Assembly: GCF_900100005.1 (NCBI RefSeq)
Contig: NZ_FNEB01000007.1
Coordinates: 62,001-126,000, forward strand
DNA: 64,000 bases
Origin: Lutimaribacter saemankumensis
GTDB lineage: Bacteria > Pseudomonadota > Alphaproteobacteria > Rhodobacterales > Rhodobacteraceae
Reading direction: 5' to 3'
Part shown: one piece after another, positions 1 to 9,431 of the stretch
How positions within the stretch are numbered: position 1 is the first letter of the stretch
How the letters are laid out: each line of letters opens with the position of its first letter
Made by a program: the position numbers and the translations under genes
The notes under the pieces: generated by a model
What the model was told of the DNA's origin: nothing
Database searches by the model: none
The model's input: the letters and a program-made list of their open reading frames with translations, nothing else

Positions 1-271
1 CCTGATCCTGCAACTCGTGGCCGATCACGAGGCGCTGATCACCATCGAGGAAGGCGCGGTAGGCGGGTTCGGCAGCCATGTCGCGCAATTGCTGGCCGAG
101 GAACAGGTGTTCGACCACGGTCTGAAATTCCGCTCGATGGTGCTGCCCGACATATTCATTGATCAGGCCAGCCCTGCCGACATGTACGCAGTGGCCGGGC
201 TGAATGCCGCCGACATCGAAGCCAAGGTATTGGAGACACTTGGCGTCGAGGTGATGGGCAAGCGGGCCTAG
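1..271 (+). CDS. dxs: 1-deoxy-D-xylulose-5-phosphate synthase, C-terminal end (partial)
   Basis: Only the last 89 or so codons are present; the 5' part lies before the window and base 1 belongs to a cut codon. The reading frame runs from base 2 to a TAG stop at 269-271. The visible piece matches the C-terminal transketolase domain of DXS, which makes 1-deoxy-D-xylulose 5-phosphate from pyruvate and glyceraldehyde 3-phosphate for isoprenoids, thiamine and pyridoxal. Supporting signs are the [15 protein letters not shown] stretch, the [10 protein letters not shown] segment and the terminal alpha-helix. It converges with the next gene, leaving only 7 bases between the two stops. Confidence 0.88.
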   Translation, partial: LILQLVADHEALITIEEGAVGGFGSHVAQLLAEEQVFDHGLKFRSMVLPDIFIDQASPADMYAVAGLNAADIEAKVLETLGVEVMGKRA

Positions 272-278
272 GACGCGG

Positions 279-872
279 TTACCAGATCGTATCCCACACC
301 TCGTAGAGCGCCGTGCCGAGAGCGGCGATGAAGGCGTAACCCAACACGATGAACAGCCCGTCGCGCGTGACCAGGCCGATGGCCAGGAGCGAGACCGCCG
401 TCGCGCCGATTGAGGTGACCATGGGCAGCGGTTCGAGGATCGGCCAGGGCAGCACGGTCGCCATGATGGTCAGCATTACGATCCATTTCAGCGGGCGGTG
501 CGTCAGAAAGGACAGGCGGCGTTTCGTGCGGCGGTCGATCCAGCCCAGCGGTTTGTGCAGGAAGTCTATGGCGCCATCCAGCTTGTCCCGGCCGATCCGG
601 CGATCCAGCAGGACGCCGGGCAGCCAAAGGTGATTGCGGCCCAGCAGGTACTGGGTCGCAACGGCGAGAATGATCAGCGCTCCGGTGGTCGGCATCCCCG
701 GAATCGCGGATAACGGCGACACGAGAACCAGCCCGGTCAGCAGGATCATGGTCGTGAACGACCTGTCGCCCACATGGCCAATGATTTCGCGCAGTGAAAC
801 ATGGGCGGCCCGGTCGTCCGGGCGCATCGCCTCGAGCAGCGCATGCAGGTTGTCGGGACCGGCAGCGGGCAT
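279..872 (-). CDS. ExoD-family (exopolysaccharide synthesis) membrane protein
   Basis: A 197-residue protein of the ExoD family, named after a Sinorhizobium protein needed for exopolysaccharide production and alkali tolerance; the biochemical role is unknown. The N-terminal 30 residues are soluble, followed by a GDRSFTTMILLTGLVLVSPLS segment (about 35-55) and further hydrophobic stretches near 58-76, 128-150 and 155-190, so it is an inner-membrane protein. Its ATG overlaps the stop of the upstream SDR gene (TGATG), so the two are probably translationally coupled. The family call is good; the role is inferred from the family name only. Confidence 0.75.
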   Translation of the reverse strand: MPAAGPDNLHALLEAMRPDDRAAHVSLREIIGHVGDRSFTTMILLTGLVLVSPLSAIPGMPTTGALIILAVATQYLLGRNHLWLPGVLLDRRIGRDKLDGAIDFLHKPLGWIDRRTKRRLSFLTHRPLKWIVMLTIMATVLPWPILEPLPMVTSIGATAVSLLAIGLVTRDGLFIVLGYAFIAALGTALYEVWDTIW

Positions 873-1726
873 CAGGTTTCGGCTTCGAGGATGGCGCGCA
901 ACCCCTCGCGGTAGGTGGGGTACAGCAGTGTCACGCCAAGCTCATCCTTGATGCGGTCGTTCGAAACACGTTTGGATTCGGAATAGAAGCTTTGCGCCAT
1001 CGGCCCGAGATCGGCCTGTTCGAAAGGCACCTCCGGCGGCACCGGGACGCCGATCAGCTTTGCGGCCTCTTCGATCACATCCTGGGGCGGGGCCGGGTCA
1101 TCGTCGCAGACGTTGTAGGCGGCGCCGGGATTCGGACGTGAGATCGATGCGGCCAGAACCTGTGCGATGTCATCGACATGGGTGCGGGAAAACACCTGGC
1201 CCGGCTTGATGATCCGGCGGGCGGTGCCGTCGCGCAAGCGATCGAAGGCGCTGCGGCCCGGTCCGTAGATGCCCGCAAGGCGGAAGACATGCAGCGGCAG
1301 GCCGGGGATCGCGCGCCAAGCGTTTTCGGCATCGACGCGACGCGTCCCTCGCCGTGTGGTCGGCGTGAGGGGCGTCGACTCGTCGACCCAGCCGCCGCCA
1401 TGATCACCATAGACGCCCGTGGTGGACAGGTAGCCCGCCCAGGCGAAATTCGGGGCCGCACGGGTGATTTCGCCGCCGAAAGCGGCCAGCACAGGGTCGC
1501 CCTGTTCGTCGGGCGCCACCGAGGACAGGATGTGAGTCGCGCGGCTGATTACAGCGCCGATATCATCCTTGCCCCATACCAGCGGTTTGACGGAGTCCGA
1601 CCGTAAATCGCTGACTTTGCTGGGGTTTCGAGTTGTTCCGTAGACCGTCCAGCCGTCAGCGATCAGCCGACGCGCAAGGGCTTGCGCCACGAAACCGTGA
1701 CCAAAGGAGAGAAGGATTTTTTCCAT
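872..1726 (-). CDS. Atypical extended SDR / NAD-dependent epimerase-like protein (YeeZ type)
   Basis: A 284-residue Rossmann-fold protein. The N-terminus has a dinucleotide-binding turn (LLSFGHGFVAQALARRL), and the active-site region contains STTGVYGDHGG followed by a basic RRGTRR stretch where classical SDRs have the Tyr-x3-Lys pair, as in the YeeZ subgroup. The substrate is unknown. I place the start at the ATG just before EKILLSFGHG; a second in-frame ATG 27 bases upstream (1753) is possible and would add MARLTHLSG. The gene is divergent from paaA with a regulatory gap of about 108 bases and is coupled to the ExoD-like gene downstream. Confidence 0.7.
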   Translation of the reverse strand: MEKILLSFGHGFVAQALARRLIADGWTVYGTTRNPSKVSDLRSDSVKPLVWGKDDIGAVISRATHILSSVAPDEQGDPVLAAFGGEITRAAPNFAWAGYLSTTGVYGDHGGGWVDESTPLTPTTRRGTRRVDAENAWRAIPGLPLHVFRLAGIYGPGRSAFDRLRDGTARRIIKPGQVFSRTHVDDIAQVLAASISRPNPGAAYNVCDDDPAPPQDVIEEAAKLIGVPVPPEVPFEQADLGPMAQSFYSESKRVSNDRIKDELGVTLLYPTYREGLRAILEAET

Positions 1727-1763
1727 TCCTGATAAATGGGTTAGGCGTGCCATCCTGACAAGT

Positions 1764-1834
1764 GTTACAAAAATCTCTTTGAGAAGACGGTTTTGTAACT
1801 TATAACATGTTCAGCGAACAGCAGGAGGCCAGCC
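1764..1834 (+). promoter_or_regulatory. paaA promoter with two inverted-repeat operator candidates
   Basis: A promoter-like pair TTGAGA (1779-1784) and TATAAC (1801-1806) with a 16-base spacer precedes paaA. A perfect 9-base inverted repeat, GTTACAAAA (1764-1772) and TTTTGTAAC (1791-1799), brackets the -35 box, with its right arm inside the spacer. A second palindrome, TGTTCAGCGAACA (1808-1820), sits just downstream of the -10. The ribosome-binding site is AGGAGG at 1823-1828. The arrangement suggests repression of the phenylacetate operon by a dimeric regulator; no regulator gene is adjacent in this window. Confidence 0.55.
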
Positions 1835-2818
1835 ATGTATAGCCAGGGTCTGATTGGTGCCGATGGTAGCACCACGGAAACGCAGGAATTTCTCGATGCC
1901 TTTCAAAAGCGCATCGACGCCGAGGAAAAGATCGAACCCACCGATGCGATGCCCGAAGGGTATCGCCGCACGCTGGTTCGCCAGATCGGCCAGCACGCCC
2001 ATTCCGAGATCGTCGGCATGCTGCCCGAAGGCAACTGGATCACCCGCGCGCCCAGCCTGCGCCGCAAGGCCGCGCTGCTGGCGAAGGTGCAGGATGAAGG
2101 CGGGCACGGTCTCTATCTTTATTCGGCAGCCGAGACACTGGGTGTCAGCCGCGAGCAGATGACCGAAGAGCTGCATTCCGGCAAGGCAAAGTATTCGTCG
2201 ATCTTCAACTACCCGACGCTGACCTGGGCCGATATCGGCATCATCGGCTGGCTGGTCGACGGCGCCGCGATCATGAACCAGATCCCGCTTTGCCGCTGTT
2301 CTTTCGGCCCCTATGCCCGCGCGATGATCCGGGTCTGCAAGGAAGAGTCGTTCCACCAGCGTCAGGGCTATGAGATCGTGATGACCCTGGCGCAGGGCAC
2401 GCCCGAGCAGAAGGCGATGGCGCAGGACGCGCTGAACCGTTGGTGGTGGCCGTCCATCATGATGTTCGGCCCGCACGATGCGGATAGCCAGCATTCGGAC
2501 CAGAGCATGGCGTGGAAGATCAAGCGGTTCAGCAATGACGAGTTGCGCCAGAAATTCATCGACGCCACCGTGCCGCAGGCGGAATACCTGGGCCTGACGA
2601 TCCCTGACCCGGACCTGAAATGGAACGAGGAAAAACAGGGCTACGATCACGGGCGGATCGACTGGGACGAGTTCTGGCGCGTGGTCAAGGGCCACGGCCC
2701 GATGGCGCGCGACCGCATCAAGGACCGCAAGGCGGCATGGGACAACGGCGCCTGGGTGCGCGAGGCCGCGCTGGCCCATGCCGAAAAGCGCCGCACCCGG
2801 AAAATGGCGGCAGAGTAA
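1835..2818 (+). CDS. paaA: 1,2-phenylacetyl-CoA epoxidase subunit A (catalytic)
   Basis: The 327-residue catalytic subunit of the multicomponent oxygenase that epoxidises the ring of phenylacetyl-CoA, the committing step of aerobic phenylacetate breakdown. It is a ferritin-like diiron protein: the E-x2-H iron-ligand pairs are visible as DEGGHG (about residue 88) and EESFHQ (about 172). Length is normal for PaaA. It is the first gene of paaABCDE, with a strong AGGAGG site 7 bases before the ATG and its own promoter. The ligase and downstream paa genes (paaK, paaZ, paaF-J) are not in this window. Confidence 0.96.
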   Translation: MYSQGLIGADGSTTETQEFLDAFQKRIDAEEKIEPTDAMPEGYRRTLVRQIGQHAHSEIVGMLPEGNWITRAPSLRRKAALLAKVQDEGGHGLYLYSAAETLGVSREQMTEELHSGKAKYSSIFNYPTLTWADIGIIGWLVDGAAIMNQIPLCRCSFGPYARAMIRVCKEESFHQRQGYEIVMTLAQGTPEQKAMAQDALNRWWWPSIMMFGPHDADSQHSDQSMAWKIKRFSNDELRQKFIDATVPQAEYLGLTIPDPDLKWNEEKQGYDHGRIDWDEFWRVVKGHGPMARDRIKDRKAAWDNGAWVREAALAHAEKRRTRKMAAE

Positions 2819-2821
2819 TAC

Positions 2822-2935
2822 GGGGACGGGCGGGGCGACGCTCGCGGCCATGGCCGCATCGCCCCGCCCACCGTCCCGCAGATCGGGGGCTCTGCCCCCG
2901 GACCCCCGGAAGTATTTTCAGCAAGATGAAGGGAT
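2822..2935. repeat. Palindromic intergenic element (Rhodobacteraceae REP-like)
   Basis: The 123-base paaA-paaB gap holds a compound palindrome. Outer arms lie at 2823-2838 and 2859-2877, with a 3-base bulge, and enclose the perfect 14-base palindrome GCGGCCATGGCCGC at 2844-2857. It is followed by a 6-base G/C hairpin GGGGGC-TCT-GCCCCC (2885-2899) and the tail ACCCCCGGAAGTATTTTC. From memory, the GGGGGCTCTGCCCCCGGA...TATTTTC...AGATGAAG pattern recurs between genes in Roseobacter genomes; I could not check copy number here. In this operon it may act as an RNA stabiliser or partial attenuator. Confidence 0.55.
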
Positions 2936-2941
2936 GAGGCC

Positions 2942-3226
2942 ATGACGCAAACGACGCCTCTTTGGGAAGTTTTCATCCGGCCCCGCAACGGGCTGAGCCA
3001 CAAGCATGTCGGCTCGATCCACGCAGCCGACGAGGTGATGGCGGTGCAGGCGGCGCGCGATGTCTATACGCGGCGCGGCGAAGGCACGTCGATCTGGGTC
3101 GTGCGTTCGGCCGATATCGTGGCGAGCGACCCCGACCAGGCCGGCGAGAATTTCGAGCCGACCGCCGACAAGATCTATCGGCATCCGACGTTTTACGAGA
3201 TCCCCGAAGAAGTGGGGCATATGTGA
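2942..3226 (+). CDS. paaB: 1,2-phenylacetyl-CoA epoxidase subunit B
   Basis: A 94-residue small subunit of the phenylacetyl-CoA epoxidase. It begins TPLWEVFIRPRNGLSHKHVGS, a characteristic PaaB opening, and has the typical VRSADIVASDPDQ segment. PaaB bridges PaaA-PaaC heterodimers and is required for the active complex, but carries no metal site. The ribosome-binding site lies in AAGGGATGAGG before the ATG. Its stop overlaps the paaC start (TGATG at 3224-3228). Confidence 0.95.
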   Translation: MTQTTPLWEVFIRPRNGLSHKHVGSIHAADEVMAVQAARDVYTRRGEGTSIWVVRSADIVASDPDQAGENFEPTADKIYRHPTFYEIPEEVGHM

Positions 3227-3975
3227 TGGCGATCTTCGAGGCGATCCTGGAACTGGCGGATGACCACCTGGTGCTGGGCCATCGCATCAGCGAATGGTGC
3301 GGCCATGCGCCGATGCTGGAAGAAGACCTTGCGATGCCGAACATGGCGCTGGACCTGATCGGCACGTCGCGCACCCTGTACGATCATGCCGGCAAGCTGG
3401 AAGGCAAGGGTCAGTCCGAGGACGATCTGGCCTATCTGCGGGGCGAGCGCGAGTATCGCAACTGCCTGCTGGTCGAGCGGCCGAACGAGGATTTCGCGCA
3501 TACGATGCTGCGGTCGCTGTATTTCGCGGCGTTCATGCGGCCCTACTGGCTGAAGACGCTGGAAATGACGAATGACGAGACGGTGCGCGGTGTGGCGGGC
3601 AAGGCCGAAAAGGAAATGGCCTATCACATCCGCCATGCCGGGGAGTGGGTCATTCGCCTGGGCGACGGCACCGAGGAAAGCGCCGCGCGGATGCGCGATG
3701 CGGTGGCGGCGCTGCATATCTACACCGACGAGCTGTTCGAAAGTTCGCCCGCCGCGGCCGAGGCCGAGAGGGCAGGCGTTCTTCCGGTGCGCGCAGATTT
3801 GCGCGCGGCCTGGGACGAGGTGATCGGCCAGGTGTTCGCCGAAGCATTCCTGGAGGCACCCGAGGTGCCGTATCCCCAGACCGGCGGACGCAAGGGACTG
3901 CACGGCGAGGGGCTTGGCCATCTGCTGGCCGAGATGCAATCGGTCTATCGCGCCCATCCCGGAGCGACGTGGTGA
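3226..3975 (+). CDS. paaC: 1,2-phenylacetyl-CoA epoxidase subunit C (structural)
   Basis: A 249-residue ferritin-like protein that pairs with PaaA to form the core of the epoxidase. PaaC subunits keep the helical fold but lack a working diiron site. Family features visible are LADDHLVLGHRISEWCGHAP at the N-terminus and EKEMAYHIRHAGEWVIRLGD near the middle. The frame is open further upstream, but the correct start is the ATG at 3226, which overlaps the paaB stop and gives the usual length. It overlaps paaD by 4 bases (GTGA). Confidence 0.95.
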   Translation: MAIFEAILELADDHLVLGHRISEWCGHAPMLEEDLAMPNMALDLIGTSRTLYDHAGKLEGKGQSEDDLAYLRGEREYRNCLLVERPNEDFAHTMLRSLYFAAFMRPYWLKTLEMTNDETVRGVAGKAEKEMAYHIRHAGEWVIRLGDGTEESAARMRDAVAALHIYTDELFESSPAAAEAERAGVLPVRADLRAAWDEVIGQVFAEAFLEAPEVPYPQTGGRKGLHGEGLGHLLAEMQSVYRAHPGATW

Positions 3976-4463
3976 GCGTTTGCTGGCAGGGAACTGGTGA
4001 GGCGGCATGGGAGGCGGCGGCCTCGGTGCCCGACCCGGAGGTGCCCTGCGTGACGGTGGCCGATCTTGGTATCTTGCGCTGGGTCAGGGTCGAAGACGGT
4101 GTCGCCGTGGCGGGTGTCACGCCGACCTATTCGGGCTGTCCGGCCACGCTGGCGATTGAACTGGCGATCGAGGCGGCGTTGCGCGATGCGGGTTTCGACG
4201 CCCGGATCGAACGTGTGCTGACACCGCCCTGGACCACCGACTGGATCACCGCGGAAGGCCGCGAGAAGCTGCGCGAGTATGGCATCGCTCCGCCCGAGGA
4301 AAGCGGCGGCAAGGCAACGCTTTTCGGTGCGCCCGAAGTGACGTGCCCGCGCTGCGGCAGCCGCGAGACCGAGCGCCTGTCCGAGTTTGGATCGACGGCC
4401 TGCAAGGCGCAGTATCGCTGCCTGAGCTGCCGTGAACCTTTCGACTATTTCAAATGCATCTGA
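3972..4463 (+). CDS. paaD: PaaD, DUF59 iron-sulfur maturation factor of the phenylacetyl-CoA epoxidase
   Basis: A 163-residue protein starting at a GTG that overlaps the paaC stop. Residues 10-90 form a MIP18/DUF59 domain (VPDPEVPCVTVADLGILRWV and TPTYSGCPAT, with the conserved Cys). The C-terminus is a zinc-ribbon-like module with CPRCGS and CLSC pairs and a last Cys. PaaD is needed for epoxidase activity, probably by helping build the Fe-S cluster of PaaE or the diiron centre of PaaA. The frame is open upstream inside paaC, but that part is not PaaD-like. Confidence 0.93.
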   Translation: MSVCWQGTGEAAWEAAASVPDPEVPCVTVADLGILRWVRVEDGVAVAGVTPTYSGCPATLAIELAIEAALRDAGFDARIERVLTPPWTTDWITAEGREKLREYGIAPPEESGGKATLFGAPEVTCPRCGSRETERLSEFGSTACKAQYRCLSCREPFDYFKCI

Positions 4464-4474
4464 GGGGGACACCG

Positions 4475-5515
4475 ATGTTCCACGAACTGACCATTCGCGC
4501 CGTAAGGCAGGAAACGCCCGACGCCGTTTCGATCACCTTTGACACACCCGACGCCGGGTTCGACTGGCAGCCGGGTCAATACCTGACCCTGCGCGCCGAT
4601 GTGCAGGGTGAGGACGTGCGTCGGTCCTATTCGATCGCGTCGCTGCCCGGACAGCCATTGACGGTGGGCGTCAAGAAGGTCGACGGCGGGCTGTTTTCGA
4701 CATTCTGCCAGGGGCTGAAGTCGGGCGATCGCATCCAGGTGATGCCGCCCGAGGGTCGGTTCGTAACCCATGGTGAAACGGATATCGTTCTGATCGCGGC
4801 GGGTTCGGGGATCACGCCGATGGTGTCGATTGCCGGCGAGGCGCTGTCGCGCGGCGCGCGGGTCACGCTGATCTATGGCAACCGCAATTTCGGGTCGATC
4901 ATGTTCCGCGACCAGTTGGAAGCATTGAAGGACCGCTATGTCGACCGCTTCACCCTGGTCCATATTCTGAGCCGCGAACCGCAGGATGTCGATCTGCTGA
5001 ACGGGCGGATCACCGGCGAAAAGGTGGCCGCGCTGGGCCGCGCGGGTGCGGTTGATCTGACGGGCGCGGACGGGATTTTCCTGTGCGGGCCGGGCGACAT
5101 GATCGACGACGTGACCGCCACGCTGGAAGGGCAGGGCATCGCGCGGGATCGTATCCATTTCGAACGCTTCTACCAGGACGGCGAAGCGCCGCGCGCCCCG
5201 AAATCCGCTGCGGCCGAAGCTGCCGCCGAAGCGGGTGCGATGGTCGAGGTCATCCTTGACGGGGCACGCCGGCAATTCACAGTCACGGCCGAGGACGACA
5301 CGGTTCTGGATGCCGCGGCACGGCAGGGGCTGGAACTGCCCTATTCTTGCAAGGGCGGCATGTGTTGCACCTGCCGATGCAAGGTGTCCGAGGGCAGCGC
5401 CGAGATGGCGGTGAACTATTCGCTGGAGCCGTGGGAGCTGGAAGCGGGTTTCACGCTGGCCTGCCAGACGCGTCCCACGAGCGAAAAGCTGGTTCTGGAC
5501 TTCGACGCTGCCTGA
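4475..5515 (+). CDS. paaE: 1,2-phenylacetyl-CoA epoxidase reductase subunit E
   Basis: A 346-residue flavin and Fe-S reductase that passes electrons from NADPH to PaaA. Domain order is an FAD-binding barrel (residues 1-105, with RRSYSIAS), an NAD(P)-binding domain (about 110-240, with IAAGSGITPMVSI and LCGPGDMI), and a C-terminal plant-type [2Fe-2S] domain with CKGGMCCTCRC and a distal Cys in LACQTRP. I start it at the ATG before FHELTIRA, preceded by GAGGGGG, rather than the ATG 21 bases upstream. It ends the paa operon. Confidence 0.95.
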   Translation: MFHELTIRAVRQETPDAVSITFDTPDAGFDWQPGQYLTLRADVQGEDVRRSYSIASLPGQPLTVGVKKVDGGLFSTFCQGLKSGDRIQVMPPEGRFVTHGETDIVLIAAGSGITPMVSIAGEALSRGARVTLIYGNRNFGSIMFRDQLEALKDRYVDRFTLVHILSREPQDVDLLNGRITGEKVAALGRAGAVDLTGADGIFLCGPGDMIDDVTATLEGQGIARDRIHFERFYQDGEAPRAPKSAAAEAAAEAGAMVEVILDGARRQFTVTAEDDTVLDAAARQGLELPYSCKGGMCCTCRCKVSEGSAEMAVNYSLEPWELEAGFTLACQTRPTSEKLVLDFDAA

Positions 5516-5525
5516 TGACGCCTGT

Positions 5526-5549
5526 CCGGGTCAGACAAGTCTGACCCGG
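5526..5549. terminator. Convergent bidirectional hairpin
   Basis: A perfect inverted repeat CCGGGTCAGAC (5526-5536) / GTCTGACCCGG (5539-5549) sits between paaE and the convergent phosphatase gene. The phosphatase stop codon (5531-5533) lies inside the left arm. On the plus strand it is followed by CCTTTCCTTG, a weak U-tract, so it probably ends paaABCDE transcription. Confidence 0.6.
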
Positions 5550-6256
5550 CCTTTCCTTGTCAGCTCGAATACGTCGTCGCCCAGAAACAGGGCGGCGGTG
5601 ACCTTGCGCCCATAGCCCGCGCCGCTGTCCAGGTTCACGCGGTTTCCATAGTGCTGCGCATAGTCGACCGGCGTGTGACCGTGCACGATAAGTGCGCCGT
5701 GATCACGGCTGTCGTCGTGAAACTCCTGCCTGATCCACAGAAGGTCGGTTTCCGATTGCGCATCGAGCGCCACGCCCGGACGGATACCGGCATGGGCAAA
5801 GAACAGATCGCCCACATGGTGTGACAGTTTCAGGTCGCGCAGGAATTGCGCATGTGACGTGGGAACCTGCGCGCGGATTTCGTCGGCCAGATCGAACATG
5901 CGGCGGCCTTCGACCTTTTTCACGCCGTAGGAGGCGACAGTTTCGCGCCCGCCGATCCGGTCGTGCATCCAGTGATAGCCGACCAGCATGTAGGGGTCGT
6001 GCCTGGGTGGGTTTTCCAGGTACCATTCCATCATTCGGTCGTGATTGCCTTTCAGGAAGGTCCAGTTGCGGCCTTCGGCCTGTCCTTTCGACAACAGATC
6101 GATGACGCCGCGGCTATTCGGGCCGCGGTCGACGTAATCGCCCAGGAACACGACCGGGGCGCCGGCGCCGCCATCGGCCTCGATCAGCGCAAGCGCGTCT
6201 TCCAGCTTGGAAAGCTGGCCGTGGATGTCGCCGATTGCATAGATGGGGTCTGTCAT
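5531..6256 (-). CDS. PPP-family metallophosphoesterase (serine/threonine phosphatase-like)
   Basis: A 241-residue two-metal phosphoesterase of the bacterial PPP type (PrpA/ApaH-like). All signature blocks are present: AIGDIHGQ at the N-terminus, FLGDYVDRGP near 40, KGNHDRMM near 68, a His in HAGIRPGV and VHGHTPV in the C-terminal half. It could dephosphorylate proteins or cleave Ap4A; sequence alone does not separate these. It stands alone, convergent with paaE, its stop codon lying inside the shared hairpin. Confidence 0.85.
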   Translation of the reverse strand: MTDPIYAIGDIHGQLSKLEDALALIEADGGAGAPVVFLGDYVDRGPNSRGVIDLLSKGQAEGRNWTFLKGNHDRMMEWYLENPPRHDPYMLVGYHWMHDRIGGRETVASYGVKKVEGRRMFDLADEIRAQVPTSHAQFLRDLKLSHHVGDLFFAHAGIRPGVALDAQSETDLLWIRQEFHDDSRDHGALIVHGHTPVDYAQHYGNRVNLDSGAGYGRKVTAALFLGDDVFELTRKGRVRLV

Positions 6257-6312
6257 GTCCTGCGGCTTAGCGGAAATCGGTGCCGGGCAAAAGGCCGATG
6301 CACACCGGCATG

Positions 6313-6345
6313 AAAAAGGGCGCCACCCCGGCTGGAATGGCGCCC
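6313..6345 (-). terminator. Rho-independent terminator of serA
   Basis: On the minus strand GGGCGCCA (6345-6338) pairs with TGGCGCCC (6325-6318) and is followed by TTTTT (6317-6313). It lies 26 bases after the serA stop. Confidence 0.8.
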
Positions 6346-6370
6346 CTTGTTTCTGTCCTGGTTCGCGGTA

Positions 6371-7969
6371 TCAGGCGACGTCGAATACCAACGGCTTGAT
6401 CTGCTGGAACAGGCCGGTCTTGCCCAGATCTTCCAGCACGTTCGCCGGAGGTTGCGCGTCGAGATAGAGCAGCGCGATCGCCTCGCCCCCGGCCGCGGCA
6501 CGGCCCAGGGTAAAGTTCGCGATGTTCACGCCGTTCGCGCCCATCGTCTGACCCAGGGCACCGATGATACCGGGCACGTCCTCGTTCGTGGTATAGAGCA
6601 TGTGGCTGCCCACCTCGGCGTCGATATTGATGCCCTTGATCTGGATGAAGCGCGGCTTGCCGTCCGAGAACACCGTGCCCGCCACGGAACGCTCGCGCTT
6701 GTCGGTGACGACGGTGACCTTGATATAGCCTTCGAACGCGCCGGACTTGTCCTGGTTCGTGGTGCTGATCTTGATCCCGCGTTCCTTGGCGATGACCGGC
6801 GCGGAAACCATGTTCACGTCAGGGTTCACCTTTTTCATGATGCCGGACACGACCGAGCAGTTCAGCGCCTCGAGGTTCATCGAGGCAACAACACCGTCAT
6901 ACAGGATGTTGATTGCCTTGATCGGTTCGTCCGTCATCTGGCCGACAAAGCTGCCAAGATGGCCGGCAAGCGAAACCCAGGGGCCCATGACCTTGGCCTC
7001 TTCGGCGGTCATCGACGGCATGTTGAGCGCGTTTTCGACCGCGCCGTCCAGCAGGTAGTTGGCCATCTGTTCGGCCACTTGCAGGGCGACGTTTTCCTGC
7101 GCTTCGGTGGTGGCGGCGCCCAGGTGCGGGGTGCAGACCACGTTGGGCAGGTTGAACAGCGGGTTTTCGGTGGCCGGTTCGACGCTGAACACATCGAAGG
7201 CCGCACCGGCGACATGGCCGGATTTCAGAAGATCGGCTAGCGCCTCTTCGTCGACAAGGCCGCCGCGTGCGCAGTTGATGATGCGCACGCCCTTTTTGGT
7301 CTTTTCCAGGTTCTCGCGGCTCAGGATATTGCGGGTCTGGTCGGTCAGCGGCACGTGCAGCGTGATGAAATCCGCGCGCTTGAGCAGGTCATCGAGGTCT
7401 TCGACCTTTTCGACACCCATCTTTTCGGCCTTTTCGACGCTCAGGAACGGGTCATAGGCCACGACCTTCATTTTCAGGCCGCGCGCACGGTCGCACACGA
7501 TGCCGCCGATGTTGCCCGCGCCGATCACGCCCAGCGTCTTGCCGGTCAGTTCGACACCCATGAATTTCGACTTTTCCCACTTGCCCGCGTGGGTCGAAGC
7601 GCTGGCCTCGGGGATTTGGCGGGCCACGGCGAACATCATCGCGATGGCATGTTCAGCAGTGGTGATCATGTTGCCGAAGGGCGTGTTCATCACGATCACA
7701 CCCTTTTTCGACGCTGCTTCCTTGTCGATGTTGTCGGTGCCGATCCCGGCGCGGCCGATCACCTTCAGCTTGTGGGCGTTTTCCAGGATCGTCGGCGTCA
7801 CCTTGGTGGCCGAACGGATGGCGAGGCCATCGTAATCGCCGATGATCTCGGCCAGTTTTTCCTTGTCCTTGCCGACCTCGGGCATGAAATCCACATCGAT
7901 CCCGCGATCGCGGAAAATCTGGACGGCGGCATCGGACAGCTTGTCGGAGATGAGAACTTTGGGAGCCAT
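6371..7969 (-). CDS. serA: D-3-phosphoglycerate dehydrogenase
   Basis: A 532-residue enzyme that oxidises 3-phosphoglycerate to 3-phosphohydroxypyruvate with NAD, the first step of serine synthesis. It is the long form: a substrate- and NAD-binding core (residues 1-310, with GVIGAGNIGGIV as the Rossmann loop, INCARGGLVDEEAL, and the catalytic His in TPHLGAAT), then an intervening ASB domain and a C-terminal ACT domain (from about 455) for feedback control. AAGGA stands 9 bases before the ATG. It follows serC on the same strand with an 88-base gap, so serC-serA is likely one transcript. Confidence 0.96.
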   Translation of the reverse strand: MAPKVLISDKLSDAAVQIFRDRGIDVDFMPEVGKDKEKLAEIIGDYDGLAIRSATKVTPTILENAHKLKVIGRAGIGTDNIDKEAASKKGVIVMNTPFGNMITTAEHAIAMMFAVARQIPEASASTHAGKWEKSKFMGVELTGKTLGVIGAGNIGGIVCDRARGLKMKVVAYDPFLSVEKAEKMGVEKVEDLDDLLKRADFITLHVPLTDQTRNILSRENLEKTKKGVRIINCARGGLVDEEALADLLKSGHVAGAAFDVFSVEPATENPLFNLPNVVCTPHLGAATTEAQENVALQVAEQMANYLLDGAVENALNMPSMTAEEAKVMGPWVSLAGHLGSFVGQMTDEPIKAINILYDGVVASMNLEALNCSVVSGIMKKVNPDVNMVSAPVIAKERGIKISTTNQDKSGAFEGYIKVTVVTDKRERSVAGTVFSDGKPRFIQIKGINIDAEVGSHMLYTTNEDVPGIIGALGQTMGANGVNIANFTLGRAAAGGEAIALLYLDAQPPANVLEDLGKTGLFQQIKPLVFDVA

Positions 7970-8057
7970 ATTTTTGGTCCTTTGAAGCTATGTCAGGGGG
8001 CGTCAGGTACTGCGCGTCGTCGTTGCGATGACCGGCCGCAGCCCTGACGAGGGAATG

Positions 8058-9200
<1,143 letters not shown>

Positions 9201-9300
9201 GATGTGCTACCCTTCCAGATAAGCGCCCCTCGTTGGGGAGGGGTGTCCCACGGACGCACATACGGGGGAGCGATGCGGCTGACAAGCGCAGAAATGACGC
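9201..9300 (-). ncRNA. Candidate serC-motif leader RNA upstream of serC
   Basis: The 100-base leader ending at the serC start can fold into a hairpin CCCCTC-CCCAAC-GAGGGG (9244-9227). An outer pairing of GTGC (9262-9259) with GCAC (9208-9205) would bury the Shine-Dalgarno region GGAAGGG. The position and the G/C hairpin close to serC match the serC motif described in alphaproteobacteria by Corbino and colleagues, a suspected cis-regulatory RNA of serC-serA operons. I am matching by context and memory, not by a covariance model, and the exact limits are uncertain. Confidence 0.5.
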
Positions 9301-9431
9301 AGCCGCGGCGGTTAATCGCTAAATTGCGACATATCGCGTTCCGATAGGAAACTGCCCGAGGGTGTCTGGCGGTCGGATGCGGCTTGGCGTTATAGAGCGC
9401 GGGACGTTTTTCGCACCAAAGGCACGGACCC

